A stretch of 64,000 bases of DNA, from contig OZ022256.1 of NCBI GenBank assembly GCA_963978905.1, positions 8,601,501 through 8,665,500 of the forward strand. The letters run 5' to 3'. The notes beneath the pieces are model-generated. The model searched no databases, was not told the origin of the DNA, and was given only the letters and a program-made list of their open reading frames with translations. The position numbers were made by a program, and so were the translations under genes. The stretch is from Trichostrongylus colubriformis (lineage: Eukaryota; Nematoda; Chromadorea; Rhabditida; Trichostrongylidae). Numbering within the stretch: the first letter of the stretch is position 1; every line of letters starts with the position of its first letter. Shown piece after piece: positions 43,560 through 55,620 of this stretch.

Positions 43560-45600
43560 AGAAAGCGCGCTCGATACATTCAATCCTGCCGATCTCCTTG
43601 ACCAACCGCACCGTGACCAACCCCTAATCACGTCGCCTGGAGGCGGGCTGTCCTTGTCCAAGGCGGCTTGTCCTGACGAGGCCGCCTCCGCCACAGCTCA
43701 AGGGGGCGCCTACCGCGGGGGATTTCGCCATGCATAGGCCTTCCAGACCCGTAGTTTTTCACTCAATGCCTCCTTATGGGATTCCCTGTCACCCACATTA
43801 TCCCGAACACTGTCTTTAAGATGGTTGCACTGATTGCCACTGCCTCATAAAAAACTTATAAAAAGCTGTTTTCAAAGGTTTTTATTAGTCTAGGTGCTGG
43901 AAGTATGGCCGATTCCTGATCGGAAGTAAATTTTTGAAAAACTCGTTTTCCTAAAGACCCTACTAATGGGCTCTAAGAGGCTCTTCAATGCCTGTTTGGT
44001 TGCTATATGGATGCTATAGGGGCCCTGCTCGGGACAGGCGAAGGAGCTTTTGGGTGGAGGATCAACCGTAAATATAGTGCATACTATCTCTCTCCTTACA
44101 TATAAGTGAATTGTTTGATGAGCTCTTTCCTCACCACACTTGAGGGCACCAGTAGGGGTAAGGGAAAACTGAGATCTGGGAGCACATGTTCTCTGAAAAC
44201 AAACCTTCTACTTCAGAAGACGTCATGGGTGGCGAAAATCTCATTAAAACGCGGCTTGGGGTCTTATGACGACCCCGCAGCACGGCATGTCGTTATGCGG
44301 TTATGCCACCAGGGCACTCGCCGTGAAGGGGCGAGATAACAATCGCGGCCGGCTGGTTCAGACTCTGCCCCGTCTTCAATCCACTACGGCTAGAGACGCA
44401 GAGGACGAGAGAGAGAAGAGGGATTTTCGGGTTCCTATTTCTCTGTTTTTTTTTCGACGTTTTATGTCGCTCTTTCACTACTTTTATATTGCTGTGCACC
44501 TCTACTTTCGTAGTACCCCAATTTGTCAAATTTGCCCCTACCGGTGTTTATGAGTAAAAGCCTTTTTTATATAATTAAAACTACTTCTCAGTGCAATTTA
44601 TAATCGCACGACTTCTGTCACCACTTCACATCTGAAACACCAACGCGACGATCCCTATTCGTGTTCTGAGCACTGTAGAGGATAGCAGGAAAAGCTCATG
44701 CAATAGCAACTCAGTCAGCCTCGGACTGCCAAATGATATTTTATTTATTTGTTTACTCATTTATATTTATGCGTACCATTATACGCGCCAGAACAGTCAG
44801 CAGAAAATGAACAATAACTGTACTAATTAGTCAAAAGGAAGATAGTGCAATCCTACAGCTTCATACAAAAGCGTCCAAACCAAGAATGAAAAGCATCATC
44901 AACTTAATAGGTAGGTCAAAGAGTAAAACCATTTATGTTGTTATAGAATTTGCGCTCTTCATTACCCATCAATCACCTACACTATCTTCTATTCTATGAG
45001 ATTCTACAGGTGCCGGTATCGTATTAGGACACTTGCACGTCAGACTGGTTCGTAGTGCACAGGGGTTATGGGAAAGCGGGCTGATATGGAGAGAAAGGGA
45101 TATGTAGCTTTATGTCGAAATTCACCTTGCGGCGTCGCACTCGCGGCACCATCAGCACAAATTGCCGCGGTCAGTTGGAATTCCGCTCAGGATGCAAAGG
45201 ACTGGTATCATGGAGTTTCTTTTAAGAAGTTAGCTTATTATCTCATTATTATCTGCATGCAACATTTTATGTACCCTAAAAAGGCAAGATAGTAGCATAA
45301 AAACTAAAAGAAACATTAACATTACATGATGACAATCCTAATCAAGGAACAATTAATTCGGGCGTGAAGCTCCAATGGGAGTGTACGCAATGTACGCAAT
45401 CACACATGAAGAAATCTGCCGCGCGGGACCTCGCCAAAATTCGACATAAGGCCACACACCCCTCAGAAAGAGTTGTTCGGAGGCATTATCGTAACTATGC
45501 CTATCATTTTTGTTCTCATAGGCATTCCAAGTAGATGCGCATTTTAATTCCAATGAAGAGCTAGGCCCATAGTGCAGGTGCCAGGCTTGCTAGCAGCTGT
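43560..45600. other. Intergenic DNA with GC-rich repeat-like blocks
   Basis: GC-rich blocks at about 43600-43730 and 44265-44420 stand out. 44415-44480 ends in the R1-like TTCCTATTTCTCTG-TTTTCGACGTTTTAT. 45115-45200 resembles the left arm of the 8-bp-duplication MITE (TTGCGGCGTCGCACTCGCGGC). No gene supported. Confidence 0.4.
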
Positions 45601-47752
45601 ATGCAATGGGGGTGGCTTGTGAGCATTGCTCACTGGAATGCTCATTATATTGATGTGCCGTCTTTTCACCGTCCCCCCCCCTTCTTTTTTTAGAGATTAC
45701 AAGTAATCTTTACAAGGAATTTAAAATGAAAGCCACATATCTCTCCCTTCCGTCAAAAGAACGACTACGGAATCCCATTAGTGTAAAGGGTGCATCAGAA
45801 GATACCTCTGAATGTTGATTGATGAAAAGAGGAATCCAGCGGAAATACTCTCCAGTTTCATTTAATATTCTCATTTTTGTCATTGAATCGATGACCCATT
45901 ATCTCTTCAAGTTCACCTCATTTCCCAGAGCTATTATGCCTTAGTTTCCTACGTTTTTCACTTGCCTTCATGAATTGAAAATGAAATGAGGTTGCACTTC
46001 ATGATGGCCGCCCTGTGCTTTCGATACTTGCACTCACCTCATTCAACGGCTCGGTTATATAAGTTTACAAGTCCCTTCCTCGAAACCACTTTATCAGACG
46101 TTCAATACCGACCTGCCCCAGACATAATTAATAAGACGAAGCTTTAAATATTTTTTTTTGTTGATGGTAAGCAATACCCGTCCCATAACACAATTGGATT
46201 CTCATGGAAGATGAATCTCATAAACTGCAGCAATCGCATGCTTGGAAGCATTTAATTTCCTGTTCAAATAATTTGCCAGAATTGCTTGCATAATATGTCT
46301 TCATGATATCTTCTAGCATGCCATGATGAAATGCATTTATTTTTGGAATTCATCCGATATGGGTGTTCTCGACACCTGACTCACATGCCATTCAAAAAGT
46401 CTTTTTCGGTTCCATCGAATTGAGTATCTTGACCCCTTCACCGTGAAATATCAGAAAGTTTTCTGCACTCCCAACCAGAGTCAAGCGGGATTTCTCGCGC
46501 AGCGTGCCGTATTCTGACTGAAAAGTAACGGGAGCGTATTTTTGAAATTCCTCGAGAATTCCTTGACGACCACCCCATTTTGAGATATATTTGGAACAAC
46601 GAAGCGATCAAATAGTCGTCTGTCAATGGCCGTCGTCAACCGTTAAGCGGGCGGGAGTCCCATTCTCACGCCGTCCCCTCGAAACAAGGTTTGTTCCGCT
46701 CTCAATTCCAGCACTCATTTACCCACCCTATGGAGTCCTTCCATGGTGTTTTCTGAAACTCCCTTTAGTGGCCGTATCTATTTCCACTGACAGGGGCCTA
46801 CGGCATTTTTGTCGAATAGTTTGGAAGGACACCTAGAGAGAAGCTTCTTCGGCAGTAAAACTCACCGTTTCTGTTTACTTCTACCTCTGAACTTCTTGAC
46901 CTCCCTTCTCCCTTCCGATTCGTGCACAATTATGATTTAGTGTGTTTTCATTCATTTCTGGCTTTTTTTTCACCTTCTCTCAAGTATTAACTGTTAACTT
47001 GTGATTATTGATTATGAGCTTTTGGTAACAATTCATCCTTTCAGATATAAAAACGCATAGCTGCACGAGCACGAGATGGGCTGGGGTGAAGTCAACTGCA
47101 TGATGGTAAAAGCGAAAGTGCAACACCATGCGACCTCTGGGTCGGTGTAATCCTCGATCCGACGCTATGAGCCTCTGAAAAAAAATGGTCGCTTTTTTGT
47201 CTTGATTTTTAGAGCGATATGATGTATAACGAGCTTAGCGAATTTTTTCGCTTTATGTCGCTAATTTCTCATCAGCCAAAGGTAGACTTTTAACAAACTA
47301 TCAATCGTTCTGTAGTATTAAGGAAGTGTTTGTGTTCGCTTTTTTTTCGGATGATCGCGCACATCAAATGACCCCACCCTCTGAATAGCCTCTTCCACCA
47401 CAGAGAGCCCCGCCCCAAAGGTCTCATTCATCAGGTAGTGGCGCCAATCCAATGGTTACTATCCCCCAGAGCTCTACTCACCGGATATCCCCGCCTACCA
47501 AATAGTTTCGCCCGTTGCATAGTTCCGCGCTCCGTCTCTTATTGCCTTGTGGTGATATTCGCTGCTGTCAACGAAATCTTGTGTGAAGGACTATTCTACA
47601 GTTAGGCGTCTCCTATAGCCCATAAAAATCAACTCTCTCGACAATAATGTTCCCGATTTTGCATTTCAAGCATTTGCTCTGCTCCTTGCTTGAAAATGTA
47701 GGAGGATAAATTTTTGATAATCACGCTCATGCGGGCAAAGGTGTGCTATTTA
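45600..47752. other. Intergenic DNA
   Basis: No supported gene or complete transposon. A poly-C run lies near 45673-45681. Confidence 0.4.
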
Positions 47753-47754
47753 TA

Positions 47755-48205
47755 CAGTAGCGGTCAAATATATACGGTTATGCGGTTTTCGATTCTAATC
47801 ATAACTTTGGTCGGCGTTTGCATTGCTCATTAAGAATTTTTTCGTGTTCTGGGGGCAGTTGGTACTCAATGAAGCTGAGCATATCAGCAAAAACTCATAT
47901 ATTCCTGACCGCTACTGTGTGGTGCCAGGGTGAAGGGTGAAAATGTATTCAACAGAAAATTCTGAGAGTGACGAACTACGTGCATCTGTGCTGTAAAGTA
48001 ATGTCATGATCCAAATGACGTTAACAAAGTCCCAGCCTTATTCCTTGTCACTTTCTGCACACCTGTTCTTTCCGATAACTTATAAGGTTTTAGTGCTCGT
48101 TGAATTTTAGAAAGGTCCTCCAAAACACAAAAAATTGAATGAGATGTAAACGTCGACCAAAGTCATGGTTACAATCCAGAACGCATATATTCCTGACCGC
48201 TACTG
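47755..48205. mobile_element. Small Tc1/mariner-type inverted-repeat element
   Basis: The left end CAGTAGCGGTCAAATATATA follows a TA. The inverse CATATATTCCTGACCGCTACTG occurs twice on the right, ending at 47917 and at 48205. Either a 163-bp element is followed by a second end, or a 451-bp element has an internal copy of its right end. TA is not preserved on the right. Confidence 0.55.
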
Positions 48206-49722
48206 TTGATGTTCCCGCTGCGTTTTTTTTCTTTGCTAGGGAAATCAGATGCTGGAAAAAATGTGTCATTTGGGCCTTATGGACAGGTGACACCTTTTTT
48301 ACCTCGTAATGCATGAATAATGATGATGTGCGTCAGACTTCAGACGGATTACTGGCAACAAATCCCACGGCCGCTTCTTGAAAAGATAAATGACTTGCTT
48401 GCCAAGGATAGGAAATGTCATCGAGTGCACAAGTGAGACGAAAAGTGGCTTTGAAATCATTTGTAGTGCCTGAGTTGTATTTCACGTCGTGACCAAATCT
48501 ATCGCGAAGATGACGATTACAGAAATTGATAGGATAGCCTTTTTTTCTCCGTCCAAAAACTTTGCGAACTCCTATAACACCTTTCTAATGGCAAACTATT
48601 TTTCTTTTGTAAGCACGGTCCCGTATTCTTTTGACTTGATCGAAGCTTTTAACAGAGTAAGAAGTTTATTCTTTTTTTTTTGCCCAAGTTACATGAACCT
48701 CACACAACAGCTGCGAGAGGAAAGTATGCGCTGACAGGTTGTTGGAGAATTTTGTTTCACACTTAGTAAATCTGTCTGAAATTTGAGCGGAAGCCGAGAA
48801 GTATGCACCAGGTTATCTGATTTCCATTCCTATGAACACACGATTTTTTCGAAATTCTTTATTGCAAAATACCATTCGGAGATCGAAGACAACCGAGAGT
48901 ACTTGGATTACGCAAAGCATTCGCACAAAAATCACCTCATTCAACCCCTGATTCACACGACATTCAAAACCGTCCCACTATTATATTCATTTAATTCCTT
49001 GCCACAGCCTTTCACTGAGACTGTTACTACCCTCCCACGGCCGCGTTCATACTTTGCGGTGCCGGCGACAGGGCGTGACTGCATGTCTCTGCTTCCCTGC
49101 CTGTTACGTCAAGTCTCGTTGCCTGCGTCGCCTCTACATCTCTCTTGTGCTACTCTGCTCGCTGCCTGGGAACGTAGCCACATGTGAACAAACAGAAAGG
49201 CGCAAATCCGTTTCCATGGATTTAATGGCTCTTTTGAAAAGGTCATTCAATTTATCCCATCTTTGATGTCCGTTATGTCCGGAGCATTCCGTGAAGCCCA
49301 TTTTTATTCATCAACCCGTTTTCATGCTTGAAATGTTTTCACAAGGTAATCTGTGGAAGCTTGAAGCTGACAAGTGCCGATAACCCATACAAGATTTGAG
49401 GATAACCTCCTCTCCCGTTCTGATTAAGACGAGCCCATCTTGAGATAAATAGCGCTGGCACTGCAATAGGCGTTGAAAACATTCAGTAGACGGCAGAGAA
49501 TGAGAAGCAGAGAGTTATGAAACTTGGCCTTGTCGGTATAACACTCCTCTATCCCGACACCTTGAGAGCTTACTGTATGCCCCATAAAATTGTGGGGGGG
49601 GGGGGGAGGGGAAGAGAGAAAGTATTTTAGAAAAGCTCTCAAATGATGGAATCATCAAAAATTACAGTAAGCGGCGTAGCAATTTCATTTCCAATCTCAA
49701 TCTATTCCCGACACTCCTCACA
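48206..49722. other. Intergenic or intronic DNA
   Basis: No supported gene. 49034-49165 is similar to the left arm of the MITE at 56344-56522 (GGCCGCGTTCATACTTTGCG, then GGTGCCGGCGACAGGGCGTG). A poly-G tract lies near 49592-49605. Confidence 0.4.
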
Positions 49723-49723
49723 G

Positions 49724-50246
49724 TACGATCTTCAATTCCCTGACTCGAGCTGCACTCCTGACACTGGAACATTCAACAGCCCAAATACGACCCCTCTGGA
49801 AAACCCGCGTTTAAGGCTTGATGCGGTAAGTGGGCACATCGAAGCCCTACAAATGACACCCGTTTTTGATGCCTCCTTTAGCTCTTTTCTCAATAGCAGA
49901 AGCTATAGAGCCTAGTATAGTCTGTGTAGGTCGTGGAGTCTATATGAAAATGTTTCAGTTCGACATAGAGATGAGCGGGAGAAAGCAGCTTTAGGGGATC
50001 CCTCATCACTTACGGGAATTCGAGAAGCTTCTACTGGCATTGCACTCATCATTAATCACCAATCGTGTGCTCCATGATAAGCTTGATAAATCTCTGCTTT
50101 CGGAGTCAACGACTACGATCGGAGATCGGATCCGCTCTGCGTCGAGAAACAGGCAGGAGCAAGTAGACCATATTCGCCGCATCACAGGCTTTCAGACTGG
50201 CAAGCTAGGACTGGGACAAGCGCTAATTTATGCAAACCGAAAATGA
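49724..50246 (+). CDS. Possible last two exons of an unidentified gene
   Basis: Exon 49724-49825 follows the acceptor CACTCCTCACAG and ends at a strong donor, GCG|GTAAGT. It has 34 codons and reads YDLQFPDSSCTPDTGTFNSP and onward. Only this frame is open. The next exon, 49995-50246, follows GCAGCTTTAG. It has 84 codons ending in TGA, with a hydrophilic, helix-prone sequence (HDKLDKSLLSESTTT, RNRQEQVDHIRRITG, LGLGQALIYANRK). Both junctions are phase 0. No family was recognised and upstream exons were not found. The acceptor of the last exon is only moderate. Confidence 0.4.
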
Positions 50247-50443
50247 AGGGTAGAATGGCAGAGGACTTGAGGTGGAATCCGTTATACCATCTTAGGAAGG
50301 CAACACCAGTGGTAAGGAGGATGAGCACTAGGAAGCTAATTGGTCATCATTTGAATATGCTCAATGCTTAATTACTTTGAGCCGTTTGAGTTCAGCTGCT
50401 CCCGCCATTCCAGCTACCGGATTTTCAAGGGAAGGATGCACTA

Positions 50444-50650
50444 AGACAGCTTGTCTCCTTTTTGCACTTCTGCGCCCACCCTGAAATTGTGCATCCAATT
50501 CTTCGCTATTCTCATTGCAAATTTGAGTGGCAGATTTTTGTTATATGATGCTATATTTGATAATTCTCCGTTGTTGCCCGGTATCGAAAAATCTTTCGAG
50601 TCTCTGCATATTTCATTTGCAGCCACCTCGGCCAAATGGGACCGTTGCTA
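50444..50650 (-). CDS. Possible terminal exon of a convergent gene
   Basis: Minus-strand ORF of about 65 codons ending in TAG, hydrophilic with mixed charge (AEVAANEICRDSKDFSIPGN, LPLKFAMRIAKNWMHNF, EVQKGDKLS). A weak acceptor-like ACTAG precedes it. It would converge with the plus-strand exons ending at 50246. No domain was recognised. Chance cannot be excluded. Confidence 0.25.
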
Positions 50651-50859
50651 GTTGTACCAGCTTAGAATCAAAACCAAGGCGGAGGCCATGGCCCGATTAC
50701 TTTTCACAACAGCCCTATGTGTTCGTGCAGGTTTAAATGGGTGACTCAATACATTCTATGTGGAGGAACATTTCAGTCCAAAAGGGATGACCTTCGGGGG
50801 GTCGAATTTTCAATGAAAAAGACACCTTGACAATCAATACCCCGAGCTGCTGCCAGGGT

Positions 50860-51010
50860 GTGGCAACGTTCATGGCTGGCTGACTTAGCCTCTCACCCAT
50901 CTGCATCTACCTCCACCAGTGGTGCAGAGAGGATGAAAGGGAGAACTAGGTTTGCGGATTCCTATTTTTCGATTTCAATCGTTTTATTTCTCTCTTTGTC
51001 TACTGCCACA
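50860..51010 (+). repeat. R1-related segment
   Basis: CATGGCTGGCTGACTTAGCC, CATCTGCATCTACCTCC, GTGGTGCAGAGAGGATGAAAG and GGATTCCTATTTTTCGATTTC. This joins the 5' block of R1 to the TTCCTATTTCT block seen elsewhere. Confidence 0.5.
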
Positions 51011-51673
51011 GAACTGAGCCCTCCGCCTCCATATTCCACAGTTCACAACTTGCAGGCCAAAAATACCCATAACGTTGAATTCAAGGGAGATGGCCAATAG
51101 TGCTACGAAATTCTTTTTGTATTTCTATTTCGTGAAGCATTGTGCCACATAAAAATTTTGACCGCTTACGAAGGTTTTAACAATAGTTTCAAGTATTTAG
51201 GACATATAGTACAGTACCCGCTACAATCTACTGACTGCTCTGACAACTTCCACGTCGTACCTATTCGCTCTTGTCGATCAGAAAAGGTGATGCGCTTTTT
51301 CCGCTGCATAGCTCAGTTTTTTACCTGCCGGAAATAAGTGTCAAGGCTACCATCCAACAGTGGGCTATACCTCCGGACAAGCGTTTCTGAACTACCCCTG
51401 CTCTGAGGTTTCCGGCAAGAAAAGGACAGTTGTGCAAAAGTACCACCATGACTCCCAAGGGGCAATCCCTGTCTGTGGTCAAGTATCCGACATCGAATGA
51501 ATAAGTACATAATCTTTGTGCGTCCATCATTTAATTGTATGATCACTGTTTTCAAGAGGTATTTTTCCGATTTCTTCGAATTCGATTTTGTGACGTTGTT
51601 TGTCCACTCATGTCTGATGTCGTCAGATCCTAACCGCCCGGTAATGAGGTTACGATCGTTTTACAGGTACATT

Positions 51674-51753
51674 ATGCACGACAGCAAACGGTCGCTATTG
51701 CTGGTCATAGTTGTTCTGCTCTTGTTAGCTGTACAGTCCTACGCGAGTCGTGG
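51674..51753 (+). CDS. Possible first exon encoding a signal peptide
   Basis: TTTTACAG lies 7 bp before the ATG, like a nematode splice or SL acceptor. The exon reads MHDSKRSLLLVIVVLLLLAV and then QSYASRG, a basic start plus a hydrophobic core with an A-S-R cleavage-like end. It stops at a GTGAGT donor (phase 2). The protein would enter the secretory pathway. Downstream exons were not identified. Confidence 0.35.
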
Positions 51754-53329
51754 GTGAGTGATTACATCCAAAGCTGGAGAACAACTGCATATTGACAAGA
51801 TATTATAGCACAAAACTGGCGTGATTACAAATGTACGCCCAAACTATTCTGAGACTGGCACTGCGGCTGTGAATAAGTTGTGAAATATTTCCGAAGACTT
51901 GCCATAGGATGTCGTTAGAGCGCTTCAAGCCCATTTGTTTAATACAGGAGTGAATGAACCGGCTAGGAACAGCACAAATAGGACACCCCGCATGGTTCCA
52001 GTTACATGTTATACTACAACGTCATGGCGATACATAAATTATCTACTACACCTGAACTATAGCTACAGTAACTCAAGCGTGAAATAATTTGTATGTCACT
52101 GTCACTGCACACATCCACTGTACTGCATCTATAAGCCACGCATCGCTCCCGCTTCCTCCATCTACTACCAACCAATGCAAAATTCTAGGCTCTATTGCCC
52201 AATCGAACGTTTCCGAATTCGTACTAAGGGACGCTACGCCCACCTAACCACAGGCATTGGCGGAGAAGGGGATATACTCCCGCCGTCTGATTCTTGAAAG
52301 AAGACTTCTGATGAAGTATCGTAGCTTCCTTAGCAGTAGTGCGGCGTACATTCAGTACAGGCTCTGCATAGGTCTATGCCGTGGAGAGTGCAGAGAAAAG
52401 CTATGGCAGTGGTTCCTGTAGCTGCTGTGTAGCTGTGCTGTACCGTGTATAATTTTGCGCCGAGTCGCCTTATAAATTCAGAGGTATTCAATGATAGCGA
52501 TTTCTCAGCGAAGAAAATCATTTGGAGAGCAATGAAAGCAACCCGTTTCAGCAAATGTATGTGATCATTCTTCGACGATTATTATACATAATGAAGGTTG
52601 AAGTGACTAAGCGATAAAACTGCTACTCTGTTGGTAACTGTGTCATTAGTTTATCGAATGACAAGGAGCTCACTAGTAGTTTACCGCCTTCTTCCCCACG
52701 TTGCAAAAAAGAGGGACTTACTTGTCCTGAATCCGTAATTTTGAAACGCATTCACAGATTCAGGAAAGCAGAGTTAGCAATTCACAGCCAACAGGTCACA
52801 CCGAACAAGTGTCATTTTGACAAAATTATCATCAATTACCAATCACCACCAAATCATTAGAATTATGTAAACACACTGCAAAAACTTGTTTTGGTTGAGA
52901 GTCTCCTTTTTACTCTATTCCGTGAAAACAATTAGAAATATTTCATTTTAGCATTCGATTGTAGATAATTCTACGTTTATGTACATATAATAATTATTAT
53001 CCCTACATGGGAGGTAGCTAGGTTTAAAAACAGACATATGGCAGAAGAATTGAATTGAGTCATCAGATAAGGCGTCAGTAATCATTAATCAAAGACCAAT
53101 ATATCCCGAAACAAAAATAATGGGACGTTACATAGAAAGTCTCGTGTTCCTTGCGATTACGTACATTTGTGAAGTAATCTGTTGATCTGTAGAGATGTGA
53201 ATCTTGAAGCCACATAGGAATTTCCATGCGGGTAAATGGAAATTGCAACGTAGGTAATCTGAGCTACTCATCCATTTTTACACTCAGGCAAATCCGATAA
53301 CCGACAACAACAAACCGGCCATTGGCAAA

Positions 53330-53530
53330 GGGTGTCCCTATCTTCATGGTTGGGTCATTGTCGCTCTAACCAACGCTACCCTTCCGGGAGTCGTAAAATA
53401 TTAGAACGGTTGAAATCAAAAAGTAAAGTTTTTGGCATTGATCAATCCTTTCTCCGGCATGCGCCGCGCATTCTACTTTCACTCCAAATCGTGGTGGAAG
53501 TGAATGCGATCTGGCCTACACAATGTGCTG
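53330..53530 (+). repeat. Dispersed repeat R1, partial copy
   Basis: TCTTCATGGTTGGGTCATTG, TTTTTGGCATTGATCAATCC, GCGCCGCGCATTCTACTTTC and AATCGTGGTGG match the 5' and middle parts of R1. Confidence 0.5.
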
Positions 53531-53979
53531 AGAGGCCCACTGGTTTCCGAAAGTAAATAATAAAAATTCAATTAAATAATGCGCAGTCTTTGTAGGATTA
53601 ATTCTGCACTTTTGAGGCACGCTGTTTGGTTCTTCTATTCCTCCACGTTAAAAGAACCGGAATGGGTCCGAAACGAGAGGAAGATGCAAAGAAATGAGCA
53701 TTTTGTAATGAACACTGAAGGTTAGAAGCGACAATCGGTGAAAAAACCCGGATTCAAAAGCGCGACGCTGCGGTGTGTATTCGCATCCCATTCGCATCCA
53801 CGCATCCCTTTCCGAGTTGTCCGCTGTAGGAGACGGGCCGCGGGCCAACGTTGGTTGTAGCACCTGACTCCCAGCGCAGTGGAGTGGCCATTGCCAGCTA
53901 CATTAGCATTTATGTAAGTACATCTAGAAACATAAGAAAGAACAAAGTAAAAAGTAAAAGGAACAAAACCAATTTCAGA

Positions 53980-54037
53980 AACATCTCCTTTTGGCACCAT
54001 GCCAAGGCAACATCTCCTTTTGGCACCATGCCAAGGC
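53980..54037. repeat. Tandem duplication, 2 x 29 bp
   Basis: AACATCTCCTTTTGGCACCA plus TGCCAAGGC occurs twice in a row, identical. Each unit contains a TTGGCACCATGCCAA palindrome. Confidence 0.9.
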
Positions 54038-54225
54038 GTGAAATTAGCGAGTTTGTGCAATTGCGGCCACTTAAACTCGTCCACACTACGTCTGTTCTAC
54101 CGTAGGCCAAAATTACCCTCTGTTACAGTCGTTCAGTGGTAGATATTTATTGAATCTTTCAATGCTACATTGCCGGTTTATATACCGTGACAATCGATGC
54201 AGATGGTACAGTACTGACAGATGTT

Positions 54226-54410
54226 ATACAAAAACAGACACCAGAAGCTACTTTAAGGAGTGAATCTACAGCTTCTGCACTAGAGGAGATAACTATTGCA
54301 TTAAGTAGAGGGTCGTGTTTTACCACGACACCCTCTTCCGGTGTCTTTAAGAAGACAAAGTCACAGATGGCCCGTACTCTCAGTAGTACCAAGCCGGGAT
54401 CAAGTCGGGG
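54226..54410 (+). CDS. Possible exon of an unidentified gene
   Basis: Open frame ending at a GTAAAT donor (54411). It is Ser/Thr-rich and ends with basic residues: QTPEATLRSESTASALEEIT, FTTTPSSGVFKKTKSQ, ARTLSSTKPGSSRG. The acceptor is not certain (several CAG options at 54203-54242). It could belong with the signal-peptide exon at 51674, but phases could not be matched. Confidence 0.22.
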
Positions 54411-54781
54411 GTAAATGTTTGTGCAGGCCAGTTAGCCCATTCATTCTTCGGGGTAGGTGAACTGGTACCAGACTCGACTAGAGGCTTAAAAGCCATGGCA
54501 GAAATATCGGCTGACCCTACTAAGTCATTATTTAAGTCAAATCGCATTTATCTGTTTCTAAGATACCGAACTGAAGTAGAATACATAGCGCTGATAAAAA
54601 AAAATCACAGTCAAAATTTCATGCTCAAGCCCATCATCGAGCAGAAACACTTTGAAGAATCATCGAGTGGCTTACGAAGATCGTGGAGGTCAAGTATACT
54701 TCCGAATACTTCTGCTGCGATATTGAGCATGGTGGCGCATTTGATACCGACAGAATGCTGACATCCCCTGTTGCTTTCCAC

Positions 54782-55009
54782 GGGTGAGGGTCGATTGGTC
54801 GAGCTTTCGCTTTGCGGCGTCGCACTCGCGGCGACGTCAGTACGAGCTTCAGTGATAGGCGAACTCCTGAAGCTTGCAACTTGGAATCTTTAGAGGTCTC
54901 TCACGGTACCAGCCCATTGCTTCTTGAGCGGAACTCCAAACGACTCGTACTGACGGCGCTGCGAGTGCAACGCCGCGAAGCGAAAATTAGACCAATCGAC
55001 CCTCACCCC
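54782..55009. mobile_element. hAT-like MITE, copy 1
   Basis: Ends GGGTGAGGGTCGATTGGTC and its inverse GACCAATCGACCCTCACCC. The arms extend through GCGGCGTCGCACTCGCGGCG and GACGTCAGTACGAG. The flanks CTTTCCAC (54774-54781) and TTTTCCAC (55010-55017) form a 7/8 target duplication. It carries no transposase. The 8-bp duplication suggests the hAT superfamily. Confidence 0.78.
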
Positions 55010-55084
55010 TTTTCCACATATGTACCTCTTTGCGAAAAGCCATGGAGAGCGTTCTATTCAGAAAGCGCATCAATAAAGGAGACG

Positions 55085-55620
55085 GCCCTTAGGAGCGGCC
55101 CTTGCAGCTAACTACGACGGAGCGCATGGGCCGTAGCTGCCACTCTAACGCCGACCATCCGACGCATCTTCTGCGTCGGATATCTCGTTTACACCCTTAG
55201 ATTTTCGTAACTCATAATGACCTTAAAGGACCGTATAATTCAAACACTGCAAGTTACTCACTTTTGCGAGTCGGATTCTATTCGACTCATGGATTCTGAC
55301 TATTTTCTTCTCTTCCGGCTTTTTACTGTCTCCTGTACATCAACAGGAGGAAACACTATTTGTTTGCTCCTGTGTGGTTGTGTTACAATTATTTTGGAGT
55401 TGTGATATAAGCTATTTCTTAGTGATTTGCAGTGTTCTGTAACAAGATTCCTCATGCGGTAATTATCAATTATGAAAATAATAGGATTCGATGATGTGGG
55501 TGAGCTGTCCGAAGCAGAAAATGCGTTGGATGGTCGGTACTACGGGGAGGGGGCCGCTACGGCCCATGCGCCCCACTGGCAAACTAGCTGCAAGGGAGCC
55601 GCGCCTAACGACATACACCT
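55085..55620. repeat. Dispersed repeat R2, two copies in opposite orientation
   Basis: 55085-55215 reads GGCCCTTGCAGCTAACTACG to TTTTCGTAACT. 55540-55620 carries the inverse (GGGCCGCTACGGCCCATGCG, then CAAGGGAGCCGCGCCTAACG). Both match 10283-10450. Confidence 0.5.

Larger units (their letters stand above)
51754..54225. other. Intergenic or intronic DNA
   Basis: No gene supported. It contains an R1 copy at 53330-53530 and a 29-bp tandem duplication at 53980-54037. Confidence 0.4.

Noticed and set aside
53266..53330. ACACTCAG acceptor at 53284 as the partner of the signal-peptide exon at 51674
   Set aside because: The phase-2 join hits a stop after a few codons, and the alternative frame runs only through an R1 repeat.
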